A stretch of 42,704 nucleotides of DNA, taken from Comamonadaceae bacterium (GTDB lineage Bacteria; Pseudomonadota; Gammaproteobacteria; Burkholderiales; Burkholderiaceae_C). Made by a program: the position numbers and the translations under genes. The notes beneath the pieces were generated by a model that was not told the DNA's origin, did no database searches, and saw only the letters and a list, made by a program, of their open reading frames with translations. The stretch lies in assembly GCA_007280205.1 (NCBI GenBank), contig QYPX01000128.1, forward strand, positions 1 to 42,704, in the 5' to 3' direction. Shown piece after piece: positions 1 through 8,359 of the stretch (position 1 is its first letter; each line of letters begins with the position of its first letter).

Positions 1-22
1 CACTATTAAGGGATAATCAGGC

Positions 23-334
23 ATGCACACGCTCTACGACTCGGACACCTATTCGGTGACACATATGCTGGCCAATGCCGTGGCAGCCGATGCGCCCTGC
101 GAGATTGATGGTGACCAGGTCACGCAGGTGCTGCTGGTGCCCACGCTGGCGCGGCACGGCTTTGAGATCGTCGACAAGCGCGCGGGCAAAGAAGTTTACC
201 TGGACGGCTCCTGGGCTGAATTGTTTCAGCAGCGTATTTCTGCCTGGCAGCAAAAAACCCCTACCCAGGAAGAAGTTGAAGACACGCTGGAGCAATACGC
301 TGAACTGGCACAAAATCCGGTCGTCGTGCACTGA
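23..334 (+). CDS. DUF3567 family protein
   Basis: A 103-residue soluble protein with no signal peptide or membrane segment. It matches my recollection of the betaproteobacterial DUF3567 family: an N-terminal 'LYDSD/LYNSD' start, a central 'GFEIVDKRAGKEVYLDG' block (about residues 46-62) and an acidic helical tail ending in 'LAQNPVVVH'. Function is unknown for the family, so none is proposed. The ATG at 23 has an AAGGGA ribosome-binding site about 8 bases upstream. The ChaN-like lipoprotein gene follows in the same direction after 33 bases and may be co-transcribed. Family assignment is from memory of the conserved blocks. Confidence 0.8.
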   Translation: MHTLYDSDTYSVTHMLANAVAADAPCEIDGDQVTQVLLVPTLARHGFEIVDKRAGKEVYLDGSWAELFQQRISAWQQKTPTQEEVEDTLEQYAELAQNPVVVH

Positions 335-367
335 GCCGCGACCCATCCCCCGAAGACAGGTTTCTTG

Positions 368-1198
368 ATGAGCGGCAGACGACTCTGGACAGTCGCCCTG
401 GCTGTCAGTCTGGCGGCTTGTGCCTTTACCCCTTTAGTACCCCCTTACTCTGACGCAAGTCGGGCCGAGCGACTGCAAGAACTGCTACCCGCCGACATCA
501 TCCTGCTCGGCGAGCAACACGACGCAGCGGATCACCAGCAGGTTCATCGCATTGTTGTTGAAACATTGGCCGCAAAGAATTCGCTGGCCGCGCTGGCACT
601 GGAGATGGCCAGCCAGGGGCAATCGACCGTCGCTCTGGCGAGCAACGCCAGTGAAGACGCGGTGCGCCAGGCCTTGCAATGGAACAACGCGGGCTGGCCC
701 TGGAGCGCCTACGGTCCGGCGGTGATGGCAGCCGTGCGCGCCGGTGTGCCGGTGATCGGTGCCAATCTGCCGCCAGCTCAACTGCGCCAAGCGATGGCCA
801 GGACGGAGCTTGACGCAGTGCTGGCAGCTCCGGCGCTCAAAGCCCAGCAGCAAAACATCCGCACCGGGCACTGCGACCTGCTGCCCGAAAGCCAGATTGC
901 ACCCATGACGCGGGTCCAGATTGCCCGCGATCTCGCGATGGCCGATACGCTGGCCAAGGCCGTGCAGGCTGGCAAGACCGTCGTCCTGCTGGCTGGCGGT
1001 GGGCACGTTGATCGTAGCCTCGGAGTGCCTTTGCATCTGGCACCAGGCCTGAAAGTCAAAGCAGTCCTGATCCGGCCCGAAATACAGACGGACCTCTCGG
1101 AAAGCGTCTCGAATTTCGATGCCATCTGGCCGGCGCAGGCAGCACCCGTTGTGGACTATTGCGCAAAGTTTGGCGCCAGTCGGCGCCCACCCACTTGA
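368..1198 (+). CDS. ChaN-family lipoprotein (haem/iron-regulation-like, DUF399)
   Basis: A 276-residue lipoprotein. The N-terminus has two Arg, a hydrophobic stretch and a lipobox ending LAAC with the lipidated Cys at residue 18. The mature part carries the family motif 'ILLGEQHDAADHQ' (about 45-57) and, near the end, 'LLAGGGHVDR', both typical of the ChaN/Cofac_haem_bdg fold. Campylobacter ChaN binds haem as a dimer; whether this one does cannot be seen. A TTG sits immediately before the ATG at 368, but ATG is preferred. The stop overlaps the start of purU (TGATG), so the two are probably translationally coupled although unrelated in function. Confidence 0.82.
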   Translation: MSGRRLWTVALAVSLAACAFTPLVPPYSDASRAERLQELLPADIILLGEQHDAADHQQVHRIVVETLAAKNSLAALALEMASQGQSTVALASNASEDAVRQALQWNNAGWPWSAYGPAVMAAVRAGVPVIGANLPPAQLRQAMARTELDAVLAAPALKAQQQNIRTGHCDLLPESQIAPMTRVQIARDLAMADTLAKAVQAGKTVVLLAGGGHVDRSLGVPLHLAPGLKVKAVLIRPEIQTDLSESVSNFDAIWPAQAAPVVDYCAKFGASRRPPT

Positions 1199-2055
1199 TG
1201 AACCTTATGAACCCTGCCTACATTTTGACCCTGTCCTGCCCGGACCGCATCGGATTGGTCCACGCGGTTTCGGGTTTTCTGGCCGAGCGCGGCGGCAACA
1301 TTGAAGAAGCTGCGCAGTACAACGATGCGGCCACCGGACTTTTCTTCATGCGCGTGCAGTTTGCCTGTGCGCAGCTGAGCCATGACGAACTGAAGGCGCA
1401 GCTTGCCAGCTTTGCCGAGCCCTACCAGATGAACTGGCGCCTGCACGCCAGAGCGGAGCCGATGCGCACGGTGATCATGGTGAGCAAGGAGGGACATTGC
1501 CTGAATGACCTGCTGTTTCGCTGGAAGAGCGGCCTGCTGGCGCTGGACATTCGAGCCATCATTTCGAACCACCGGGAGTTCTACCAGCTTGCGGCCAGCT
1601 ACAACGTTCCGTTTCACCACTTTGCTGTCAGCGCGGCCAGCAAGAGCCAGGTCGAAGCCAAGCAGTTTGAGATCATCCAGAGCGAGGGTGCTGAGTTGGT
1701 GGTGCTGGCGCGCTACATGCAGGTCTTGAGCGACGATCTGTGCCGCAAACTCGCAGGATCCGCCATCAACATCCATCACTCTTTCCTGCCCAGTTTCAAG
1801 GGTGCCAAACCGTACTATCAAGCGCATGAGCGGGGCGTGAAACTGATTGGTGCTACCGCCCACTACGTGACCGCCGAGTTGGACGAAGGCCCGATCATCG
1901 AGCAGGACGTGGCGCGCGTGGACCACAGCAAAACGGTGGAAGACCTCACCACGCTGGGCCGCGACACCGAGAGCCAGGTGCTGGCGCGCGCCGTCAAGTG
2001 GCATAGCGAGCACCGGGTGCTGCTGAACGGCCACAAGACCGTGATTTTCAAGTAG
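1198..2055 (+). CDS. purU: formyltetrahydrofolate deformylase
   Basis: Hydrolyses 10-formyl-THF to formate and THF in the cytoplasm, balancing one-carbon pools and supplying formate for PurT. The 285-residue protein has an N-terminal ACT domain (about residues 5-80, starting 'YILTLSCPDRIGLV') and a C-terminal formyltransferase-fold domain. That second domain has the N-x-H motif 'INIHHSFLPSF' and the catalytic Asp in 'AELDEGPII'. The start is the ATG at 1198, overlapping the previous stop; an in-frame TTG at 1159 would add 13 unlikely residues. Length fits the family (280-290). Its 3' end overlaps the 3' end of the convergent crotonase gene by 8 bases. Confidence 0.95.
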   Translation: MNLMNPAYILTLSCPDRIGLVHAVSGFLAERGGNIEEAAQYNDAATGLFFMRVQFACAQLSHDELKAQLASFAEPYQMNWRLHARAEPMRTVIMVSKEGHCLNDLLFRWKSGLLALDIRAIISNHREFYQLAASYNVPFHHFAVSAASKSQVEAKQFEIIQSEGAELVVLARYMQVLSDDLCRKLAGSAINIHHSFLPSFKGAKPYYQAHERGVKLIGATAHYVTAELDEGPIIEQDVARVDHSKTVEDLTTLGRDTESQVLARAVKWHSEHRVLLNGHKTVIFK

Positions 2056-2833
2056 GGTCGGGGCGCTGCGTGTAATGCGCGTGGCGTTTCTCGAGGAAGG
2101 CCCGCATGCCTTCCTGGGCGTCCGGTGTCATGGCCGCTGAAGCCATCAACTCAACCGCCAGTTGGTAGGCCTGATCCTGTGGCAAACCGGCCTGCTGGTA
2201 GAAGCCCTGCTTGCCCAATGCCTTGGACAGTGCGCTGCCGCGGCTGGCGCGACCAATCAAATCCAGCGTCGCAGCGTCCAACTGGTCGGCCGGCACGCAG
2301 CGGTTGATGAGTCCCCACTCGGCCGCCGTTCTGGCATCGATCGCATCGCCTGTCAGTGCCATCTCCAGCGCCCGTTTGCGTCCGACGCTGCGTGCGATCG
2401 CCACCAGTGGCGTATGGCAAAACAGACCGCCCTTGCCGCCGGGAATGGCGAACGACGCGGTGTCGGCGGCAATCGCCAGATCGCAACTCGCCACCAACTG
2501 GCAGCCAGCGGCCGTGGCCAGTGCATGCACCTTGGCAATCACCGGCTGCGGCATGGCCTGGATTGCGTCCATCATGGTGGTGCAAACGGCAAACAGCTCG
2601 CGCGCCTGCTCCAGGCTCGCACCCGCCATGTCGCCAAAGTTATGGCCGGCACTGAACACGGGGCCATTGGCCGCCAGAATCACGCCCAGTGCATCACTCT
2701 TCGCAACATCGTGCAGGGCCTGCGTCAATTCCAGCATGACGTTCATGGCCAACGCGTTGCGCTTCTCTGGGCGGTTCAGGGTTAGCGTCGTGATAGCGCC
2801 GTCGTGTGAGATCAGCAGGTGTTCGTACTTCAT
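2048..2833 (-). CDS. enoyl-CoA hydratase/isomerase family protein, ECHDC3-like
   Basis: A 262-residue crotonase-fold protein. The oxyanion-hole segments are present: 'FSAGHNFGDM' (about 60-69) and 'ATAAGCQL' (106-113). The two Glu residues used by true hydratases are missing: the first falls at Gln112 ('AAGCQL' instead of 'GGCEL') and the second at Gly132 ('IPGGKGG' instead of 'PEINLG'). The 'GLFCHTP' block is what I remember from the mitochondrial ECHDC3 group. It is therefore unlikely to be a classical enoyl-CoA hydratase; the true substrate is unknown. ATG at 2833 (MKYEH) is chosen over an upstream in-frame start that would add eight residues. It stands alone, convergent with purU. Confidence 0.85.
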   Translation of the reverse strand: MKYEHLLISHDGAITTLTLNRPEKRNALAMNVMLELTQALHDVAKSDALGVILAANGPVFSAGHNFGDMAGASLEQARELFAVCTTMMDAIQAMPQPVIAKVHALATAAGCQLVASCDLAIAADTASFAIPGGKGGLFCHTPLVAIARSVGRKRALEMALTGDAIDARTAAEWGLINRCVPADQLDAATLDLIGRASRGSALSKALGKQGFYQQAGLPQDQAYQLAVELMASAAMTPDAQEGMRAFLEKRHAHYTQRPDPT

Positions 2834-2873
2834 GGTGGCATTTTGGCAGATCAGCACACGAACATGTTGGGTG

Positions 2874-3110
2874 GATCAGGCCGCCGGGGCACTCAGCTCC
2901 GCGGCTGTCCCCCGGCCTGCGGCCTCCGCCTTTATGCCGCTGCGCTGAGTGCCCCAGCAACCTGATCTTGCACGCACCGTTGGTATTCGACGTACGAAAA
3001 CCACCAACGCTCGTTGCCGCGGGTGATGCGGTGGGTGGCGCAGCGAAATAAAGGGGGAGGCCGCAGGCCGGCGGACATTCGCGAAGTCACCCACTGCGTT
3101 ACCCGCGGCC
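2874..3110. repeat. nested inverted repeats in an intergenic region (dispersed-repeat-like)
   Basis: The 333-base gap between the crotonase gene and psd contains no convincing gene but three interlocking inverted repeats. (1) GATCAGG and GGGGCACTCAG at 2874-2896 are mirrored by CTGAGTGCCCC and CCTGATC at 2945-2967. (2) A 37-base arm at 2909-2945 is mirrored at 3038-3074 with about three mismatches; its core is GGCCTGCGGCCTCC / GGAGGCCGCAGGCC. (3) GCCGCGGGT..GTGGGTG at about 3016-3038 is mirrored at about 3088-3110. The GC-rich arms give spurious open frames on both strands. It resembles palindromic repeats scattered in Comamonadaceae genomes; copy number cannot be judged here. Confidence 0.7.
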
Positions 3111-3166
3111 CACACAAGCGACGCCAACACGCTGGCGGGAATTACGGAACTCTCAATAGGAGGACT

Positions 3167-4012
3167 TCAGGACCTCTGCCCCATCACCTCACCCATGCGG
3201 ATAGCGCGGCCCGGTGCCCACGCCGGGTTGAATCGCAACAGGCCTTTGGGAAACAGCATCACAACGGTCGAGCCCAACAAAAAGCGACCCATCTCGGCGC
3301 CCTGCTGCAGGGTGACGGATTGATCGTCATAGGGCCACTCACGCAATTCGCCTTCGCGCTTGGAATTCACCACCCCATGCCAGACGGTGGCCATGCTGCC
3401 GACAATGGTCGCACCCACCAGAACCAGCGCAAACGGACCGGTTGCAGATTCAAAAACACAGACCACACGCTCGTTGCGCGCGAACAGACCCGGCACGCCG
3501 CGGGCCGTTGTCGGATTCACCGAGAACAACTCGCCCGGCACATAAATCATGCGCTGCAAGCGTCCGCTGCAGGGCATGTGAATACGGTGGTAATCCTTGG
3601 GACTCAGGTACAGCGTGGCAAAGCTGCCGTTATCAAAACGTTCGGCCAGAGCTGCGTCGCCGCCCAGCAGCGCCGTGCTCGAATAGTCGTGCCCCTTGGC
3701 CTGGAAAATCTGCTTGCCCTTGATGGCGCCAAACTGGCTGATGGCGCCATCGACCGGGCAAATCAGTTCGGCGCTGGCAAGTGGTCGCGCTCCGTCTTTC
3801 AGGGCCCGCGTGAAAAAATCGTTGAAGCTGGCATAGCTGGCGATGTTGGAATCGGCCGCTTCGCTCATGTCGACCCGATAGCGCTGCACAAACCACTTGA
3901 TCAACTGCGTCGTCAGGCGGCCAGCCTGGGCGCCAGCGATGCGTCCGGCCAGGGCTGTCAGGGCCTGCTTGGGAAGCAGGTACTGCGGCAGCACAGCAAG
4001 GCGGTCAGACAT
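3167..4012 (-). CDS. psd: phosphatidylserine decarboxylase proenzyme
   Basis: Makes phosphatidylethanolamine from phosphatidylserine at the inner membrane. The 281-residue proenzyme has the self-cleavage motif LGST at 246-249; cleavage before Ser248 would give a 34-residue alpha chain with an N-terminal pyruvoyl group. The autoproteolysis triad is visible: Asp88 ('CPVDGAIS'), His145 ('YHRIHMP') and Ser248. The family block 'FNDFFTR' is at 63-69. ATG at 4012 starts 'MSDRLAVLPQYLLPK', the usual bacterial beginning. It is a single gene, divergent from the M32 peptidase, with the repeat-rich gap downstream. Confidence 0.96.
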   Translation of the reverse strand: MSDRLAVLPQYLLPKQALTALAGRIAGAQAGRLTTQLIKWFVQRYRVDMSEAADSNIASYASFNDFFTRALKDGARPLASAELICPVDGAISQFGAIKGKQIFQAKGHDYSSTALLGGDAALAERFDNGSFATLYLSPKDYHRIHMPCSGRLQRMIYVPGELFSVNPTTARGVPGLFARNERVVCVFESATGPFALVLVGATIVGSMATVWHGVVNSKREGELREWPYDDQSVTLQQGAEMGRFLLGSTVVMLFPKGLLRFNPAWAPGRAIRMGEVMGQRS

Positions 4013-4126
4013 CAGGGGCTACCAGAGTGAAGAATGGCCGGAATTGTAGCGAGAGCGCCATTGCATCCGAAGTGTGACAATGCGCGCACCGGGCGACCGC
4101 CCATTTTCCGGATTCAATTCTTGCGT

Positions 4127-5617
4127 ATGAATCTACCTGCTTACCAGGCCTTGACCGCCACCTTCACGCGCCTTTATCGCTACCAGCATCTGGGGGCCAT
4201 TGCCAGTTGGGACCAGGCCGCCAAGATGCCCCCCGGTGGCAACTCGGCGCGCGGCGCCGCCCTGGCAGAACTCGATGTGCTCATGCATCAGACATTGACT
4301 GACAAGTCCCTGCGCCCCCTGATGCAGGCAGCCCGGAGCGAAGCGCTCGATGCGATGCAAGGCGCCAACCTCAGGGAGATGCGCCGCGAGTGGGAGCAGG
4401 CCAATTTGCTGCCGGAGCGATTGATCGAAGCCAAGAGCCTGGCCGGCTCGCGCTGCGAGCACGCCTGGCGCACGCAGCGCAAGGAGAATGACTGGAAGGG
4501 TTTTCTGGAAAATTTCTCCGAGGTGGTCGAACTGTCGCGCGAAGAGGCTCAGACGCTCTCGCAGGCCCGCGGTGTCAGCCCCTATGACGCGCTGATGGAT
4601 AAATACGAGCCCGGTACCCGCAGTGCCGACATCGATGTCCTGTTTGGCGAACTCAAGACCTGGCTGCCCGATCTGATTGGCAAGGTCAGCGCAAAGCAGG
4701 GTGGCGACGGTCTTGTTCAGGCGCGCGGGCCGTTCCCGGTGGCGAGTCAGCGTGCGCTGGGGCTGGAGATCATGACCATCCTGGGATTTGATTTCTCTGC
4801 CGGTCGTCTGGATATTTCAACGCATCCCTTCTGCGGCGGTGTGGCGCAGGATGTGCGCATTACCACGCGCTACGCCGAGGACGACTTCATGCGCAGCATG
4901 ATGGGCATCATCCACGAAACCGGCCACGCACGCTATGAGCAGGGCCTGCCGCGCGACTCCGTTGCGCTGCCGCTGGGGCGCGCACGTTCCATGGGTATCC
5001 ATGAGAGTCAGAGCCTGTCGTTTGAAATGCAGATTGGACGCAATCCGGCGTTTCTGGGGCTGCTTTCGCCGTTGGTGAAAAAGCACCTCGGTGAGCAAGC
5101 GGCGTTCGAGGCAGCGAACCTGGCACGCTTGTTCACGCGGGTTGCACCAGGGTTCATCCGCGTTGACGCCGACGAGTTGACCTATCCGGCGCACATCATT
5201 CTTCGCTACGAAATCGAAAGCGCCCTGATCAATGGCGAGATCGAAGCCCGCGACATCCCGGCGCTGTGGGATGAGAAGATGCTGGCCTACCTTGGGCTTG
5301 ACAGCCGGGGGAACTACGCGCAAGGCTGCCTGCAGGACATTCACTGGACCGGCGGCAGTTTTGGCTACTTCCCAAGTTACACCCTGGGCGCCATGTACGC
5401 GGCCCAGTATTTCACGACGATTCGCCGTCTGTACCCGGCGCTCGACGCCAGCCTGGCTGCGGGCGACTTGAAACCGATCTTCGACTGGTTGTCCAGCCAC
5501 ATCTGGAGTCAGGCCAGCCGCTGGGAAACCGGCGAACTGGTGCGGCGCGCCACCGGAGAAACGCTCAACCCGGTTCATTTCAGGCGCCATCTGGAGCAGC
5601 GCTATCTGAACGCCTGA
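4127..5617 (+). CDS. M32 family metallocarboxypeptidase (carboxypeptidase Taq type)
   Basis: A cytoplasmic zinc carboxypeptidase of 496 residues, the standard length for M32 enzymes. The zinc motif HETGH is at residues 263-267 and the downstream 'GIHESQS' (about 290-296) supplies the third ligand Glu. The family blocks 'HPFC' (about 233-236) and 'DVRITTRY' (about 242-249) precede them. The C-terminal 'IHWTGGSFGYFPSYTLG' block is also characteristic. The ATG at 4127 is chosen because an earlier in-frame start at 4034 would add 31 low-complexity residues and exceed family length. The 3' end overlaps the convergent MFS gene by 16 bases. Role is general peptide turnover. Confidence 0.93.
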   Translation: MNLPAYQALTATFTRLYRYQHLGAIASWDQAAKMPPGGNSARGAALAELDVLMHQTLTDKSLRPLMQAARSEALDAMQGANLREMRREWEQANLLPERLIEAKSLAGSRCEHAWRTQRKENDWKGFLENFSEVVELSREEAQTLSQARGVSPYDALMDKYEPGTRSADIDVLFGELKTWLPDLIGKVSAKQGGDGLVQARGPFPVASQRALGLEIMTILGFDFSAGRLDISTHPFCGGVAQDVRITTRYAEDDFMRSMMGIIHETGHARYEQGLPRDSVALPLGRARSMGIHESQSLSFEMQIGRNPAFLGLLSPLVKKHLGEQAAFEAANLARLFTRVAPGFIRVDADELTYPAHIILRYEIESALINGEIEARDIPALWDEKMLAYLGLDSRGNYAQGCLQDIHWTGGSFGYFPSYTLGAMYAAQYFTTIRRLYPALDASLAAGDLKPIFDWLSSHIWSQASRWETGELVRRATGETLNPVHFRRHLEQRYLNA

Positions 5618-6912
5618 GAAGTAGGCAAGGTTCGAATATTGCGTAGCACCGGATGCCGCCAGGCCCAGAGCGCCAGTGCGATCGAACCGACGCCCCCGAG
5701 CGCCAGCGCGTAGCGCAGCCCCAGATGCTCGCCCAGGTAGCCGCCCAGCAGCGCCCCCGGACCGGCCGGCAGCAAAATCAGCCAGCGCATGGTGCTGGTC
5801 ATGCGCCCCAGCAGCGGTTCGGGCGTGACAGCCTGGCGCAGGGCCAGAAAGTTGATGAAGATGAGCACGGCACCGGCACTGAAACAAAGCAGCATGACAA
5901 CGAATGAAGTGACGCCCCAGACGCCCACCGGCGCCAGCGCCAGTTGCAGCCAGCCGATGCCGCAAATCGCAAAACCAAGAATCAGGCAGGGACCCGGCCC
6001 GACGTGGCGCGAAATCCGGTTGCCCAGGGTGCTGGCCACGATCGTACCCAGACCCAGGCCCATGTAGCACAGACCGACCTGGTGTTCGTTCAGACCCAGG
6101 GTCCGGGTGGCGATCAGAATCTGCACCACCATGGCACATTGATGGCACATCTGCCACACGCCGACAGCGGTTGCCAGCGACACCAGCAAACGCTGGCCGG
6201 CGACGAAGCGCATGCCTTCCTTTAAATCGCGCCAGAAGTGGGTCGTGCCGGTCGAAACCCGGTTTTCATGCACATTCAAGCCACGCAGAATCCAGACGCT
6301 GGCCAGCAGCAGCACGGCGTCGGCCAGCAGGGCCAGCGGCGCCCCCACCAACTTGATCAGGGCACCCGCCACGCCGGGACCCGCCACTTCAGCGCCGGAA
6401 GACGCGAGCGCGTTCTTGGCGTGTGCCTCCACCAGCCGCTCGCGCGGCACGACCTGCGTCAGGACAATCTGGGCCGCGGTGCCGGCAGTCACAAAAACAC
6501 AGCCGATGGCAAAGGCGACGCCATACATGAAGGGCATGCTGAGCCAGCCCAGATACCAGACCAGCGGCACGCTGGCCAGAATCAGGGCGATCAGGCCTTC
6601 ACCGATGACATAGACCGGCAGCTTGCGCACCCGGTCCAGCCAGACGCCGGCGGGCAGCGACAGCAGCACGAAGGGCGCCAGTTCCATGGCGGTCAGGATG
6701 CCCATTTGGGAGGGCGTCGCGTGCAGCAGGACGGCCGCCGTCAGCGGCAGCGCCAGCATGGTGATCTGGCCACCAAAGGAACTGATCAGAATCGAGGTCC
6801 ACAGGCGCCGGTAAGTGGCGTCGCGCAGCAAGTCATGGGCCGCAAGCGTGGGCCAAAAAGGCCGCCACTTTGACCAGGCGCGACCCCAGATATTGCTGGT
6901 TTTGGGGGGCAT
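5602..6912 (-). CDS. MFS transporter, EntS/MFS_3-like
   Basis: A 436-residue membrane protein with about twelve hydrophobic segments and a soluble N-terminal tail of about 40 residues. The loop 'GVWLDRVRKLPVYV' after TM2 is the MFS motif A region, and 'AGPGVAGALIKLVGAPLALLAD' is typical of the MFS_3 (enterobactin exporter-like) group. Members are mostly exporters of siderophores, drugs or amphiphiles; substrate is not deducible here. The ATG at 6912 is the first good start. No siderophore or resistance genes are adjacent. The GDPD gene lies upstream on the same strand, separated by 78 bases that contain a small hairpin. Confidence 0.85.
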   Translation of the reverse strand: MPPKTSNIWGRAWSKWRPFWPTLAAHDLLRDATYRRLWTSILISSFGGQITMLALPLTAAVLLHATPSQMGILTAMELAPFVLLSLPAGVWLDRVRKLPVYVIGEGLIALILASVPLVWYLGWLSMPFMYGVAFAIGCVFVTAGTAAQIVLTQVVPRERLVEAHAKNALASSGAEVAGPGVAGALIKLVGAPLALLADAVLLLASVWILRGLNVHENRVSTGTTHFWRDLKEGMRFVAGQRLLVSLATAVGVWQMCHQCAMVVQILIATRTLGLNEHQVGLCYMGLGLGTIVASTLGNRISRHVGPGPCLILGFAICGIGWLQLALAPVGVWGVTSFVVMLLCFSAGAVLIFINFLALRQAVTPEPLLGRMTSTMRWLILLPAGPGALLGGYLGEHLGLRYALALGGVGSIALALWAWRHPVLRNIRTLPTSQAFR

Positions 6913-6950
6913 GGGGTCTTCTTGTCAATCGCCTCCCCTGAAGTGGGACA

Positions 6951-6982
6951 GGACGGGGTCACATTCTAGTCAAGCCCCGTCC
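6951..6982. other. 8-bp inverted repeat between two leftward genes
   Basis: GGACGGGG at 6951-6958 is repeated inverted as CCCCGTCC at 6975-6982 with a 16-base loop. It lies just after the leftward GDPD stop. There is no T-run on the minus-strand side, so it is not a standard intrinsic terminator; it could stabilise a 3' end or be a weak attenuator. Confidence 0.35.
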
Positions 6983-6990
6983 CCAACGCT

Positions 6991-8202
6991 TTAGCGCCCG
7001 AGTTCTTTCAGGTAGCTGGCGCGTGCGGCAACCGCTGTGTCGCTAAAGTCGGAGAACAGGCCATCGATGCCCAGGCGATAGAACTGCAGGTATTCGTTCT
7101 TCGGGTCACCCTTGTAGTCTGCGGTGAGACGTTTGGACTCGTTGCGGAAAGTCCAGGTGTGGATCATCAAACCCGCTTTGTGGGCATCTGCTATCAGCGT
7201 GGTGGCTGGCTGCGATGTTCCATCGGCGTAGTTCACGGCACCGTCACCGTTGACGTCGATCATCTTTCCGGCAGCATCGAAAGTTCCTTTCACCGGGACG
7301 ATATAGGGCTTCCAGGGACCCACGCCGTCAGCGTATTTCTTGATTTCAGCCAGGCCGGCAGGCGTCAGCATGGTGTCAAACATTTCTTTCTTGCCTGCGC
7401 GTGTCCAGTCGTAGGGACGATCAAAGGGCGCGGCGAAAGTGACTTTGCCGGTTTTGAAGTCGTAGTCGTCGCCGTCAACCAGCTGGACGATGCGAAGCTG
7501 GGTCTTGCCGCGCAAGTACTGCAGGTTGGACACTTCGAACGACTGCAGGATGACAGGAGAATCCTTCTTGGTGTAGCCATACTCGCTCAGGATGGCCAGC
7601 AAGCGATCTTCCAGTTTCAGGTTGGCATCGACGTGGTAAGTGGGGTGCTTGGTCTCTGGATAAACACCAATCGTGCGGCCGACCTTGGTGCCTTCGGTTT
7701 TGGCCAGATCCAGAACTTCACGCAGGGTCGGGATCTGGTACTTGCCGTTGTGGGACTGGTCACGGTCTGCGAAGGGTTGCACGGCGCGCAGGGTCTTGAG
7801 TTCGGCGAGCGTGAAGTCAGTGGTAAACCAACCGGTCTCGGAGGCGCCATCGACCAGACGCGTGGTCTTGCGGCTGGCAAACTCGGAGTGGCTCGCCACA
7901 TCGGTCGTGGCAGTGATGTTGGGCTCATGACGTGCCACCAGCTCACCGTCCTTGGTGGCCACCAGATCGGGCTCGACGAAGTCGGCACCATTCTGGATCG
8001 CAAGCTTGTAGCCCTCCAGCGTGTGATCTGGCAGGTAACCTGCAGAACCACGGTGTCCAATGACCAGCGGCCGGCTACCGTCGAGCGTCAGGAAGGGGGC
8101 CTCGGAACTACCGCCACACGCAGCCAGGGTGGCCAGGCTGATGGCACTGATGGCCAGCTTCAAGCTGAGGGGTAGGCGAAAATGACGGTTCGATGACTTC
8201 AT
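6991..8202 (-). CDS. glycerophosphodiester phosphodiesterase lipoprotein
   Basis: Hydrolyses glycerophosphodiesters to glycerol-3-phosphate and an alcohol outside the cytoplasm. The 403-residue protein starts with a signal and lipobox 'LATLAAC' (Cys29). The GDPD TIM-barrel begins with '[15 protein letters not shown]' (His50, Arg51), followed by Glu77 and Asp79 ('FVEPDL') and His92 ('ARHEP'), the expected acid-base and metal residues. An insertion at about 316-327 ('[12 protein letters not shown]') looks like an EF-hand or dockerin calcium loop. Length and layout resemble periplasmic GlpQ-type enzymes. It is divergent from glcD with 157 bases between the chosen starts. It may belong to phosphate or glycerol scavenging; no Pho box could be firmly identified. 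Confidence 0.92.
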   Translation of the reverse strand: MKSSNRHFRLPLSLKLAISAISLATLAACGGSSEAPFLTLDGSRPLVIGHRGSAGYLPDHTLEGYKLAIQNGADFVEPDLVATKDGELVARHEPNITATTDVASHSEFASRKTTRLVDGASETGWFTTDFTLAELKTLRAVQPFADRDQSHNGKYQIPTLREVLDLAKTEGTKVGRTIGVYPETKHPTYHVDANLKLEDRLLAILSEYGYTKKDSPVILQSFEVSNLQYLRGKTQLRIVQLVDGDDYDFKTGKVTFAAPFDRPYDWTRAGKKEMFDTMLTPAGLAEIKKYADGVGPWKPYIVPVKGTFDAAGKMIDVNGDGAVNYADGTSQPATTLIADAHKAGLMIHTWTFRNESKRLTADYKGDPKNEYLQFYRLGIDGLFSDFSDTAVAARASYLKELGR

Positions 8203-8359
8203 GCAATAGCTTCCAAGTGGTGAAAAACACCATGCTATTCACGCCAGATGACTGTGCAATGTCGGTATCAAGTCATTACGATGACCTTGGCACATGTCAT
8301 TCCCGGGTTCACTTCGCGTTACAGTTGAAGCACATTGGAATTGCCGAGCGAGATTCACC

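Noticed and set aside
3014-4030. Plus-strand open frame of about 340 codons
   Set aside because: Antisense to psd, whose LGST site and catalytic residues are clear; the first part comes from the repeat.
4817-6157. Minus-strand open frame of about 446 codons
   Set aside because: It runs antisense through the M32 peptidase and in the wrong frame through the MFS gene; no recognisable protein.
8203-8359. Pho box upstream of the GDPD gene
   Set aside because: GTCAT-like elements occur (GTCATTACGAT, ATGTCATTC), but the spacing and matches do not support a clear Pho box.
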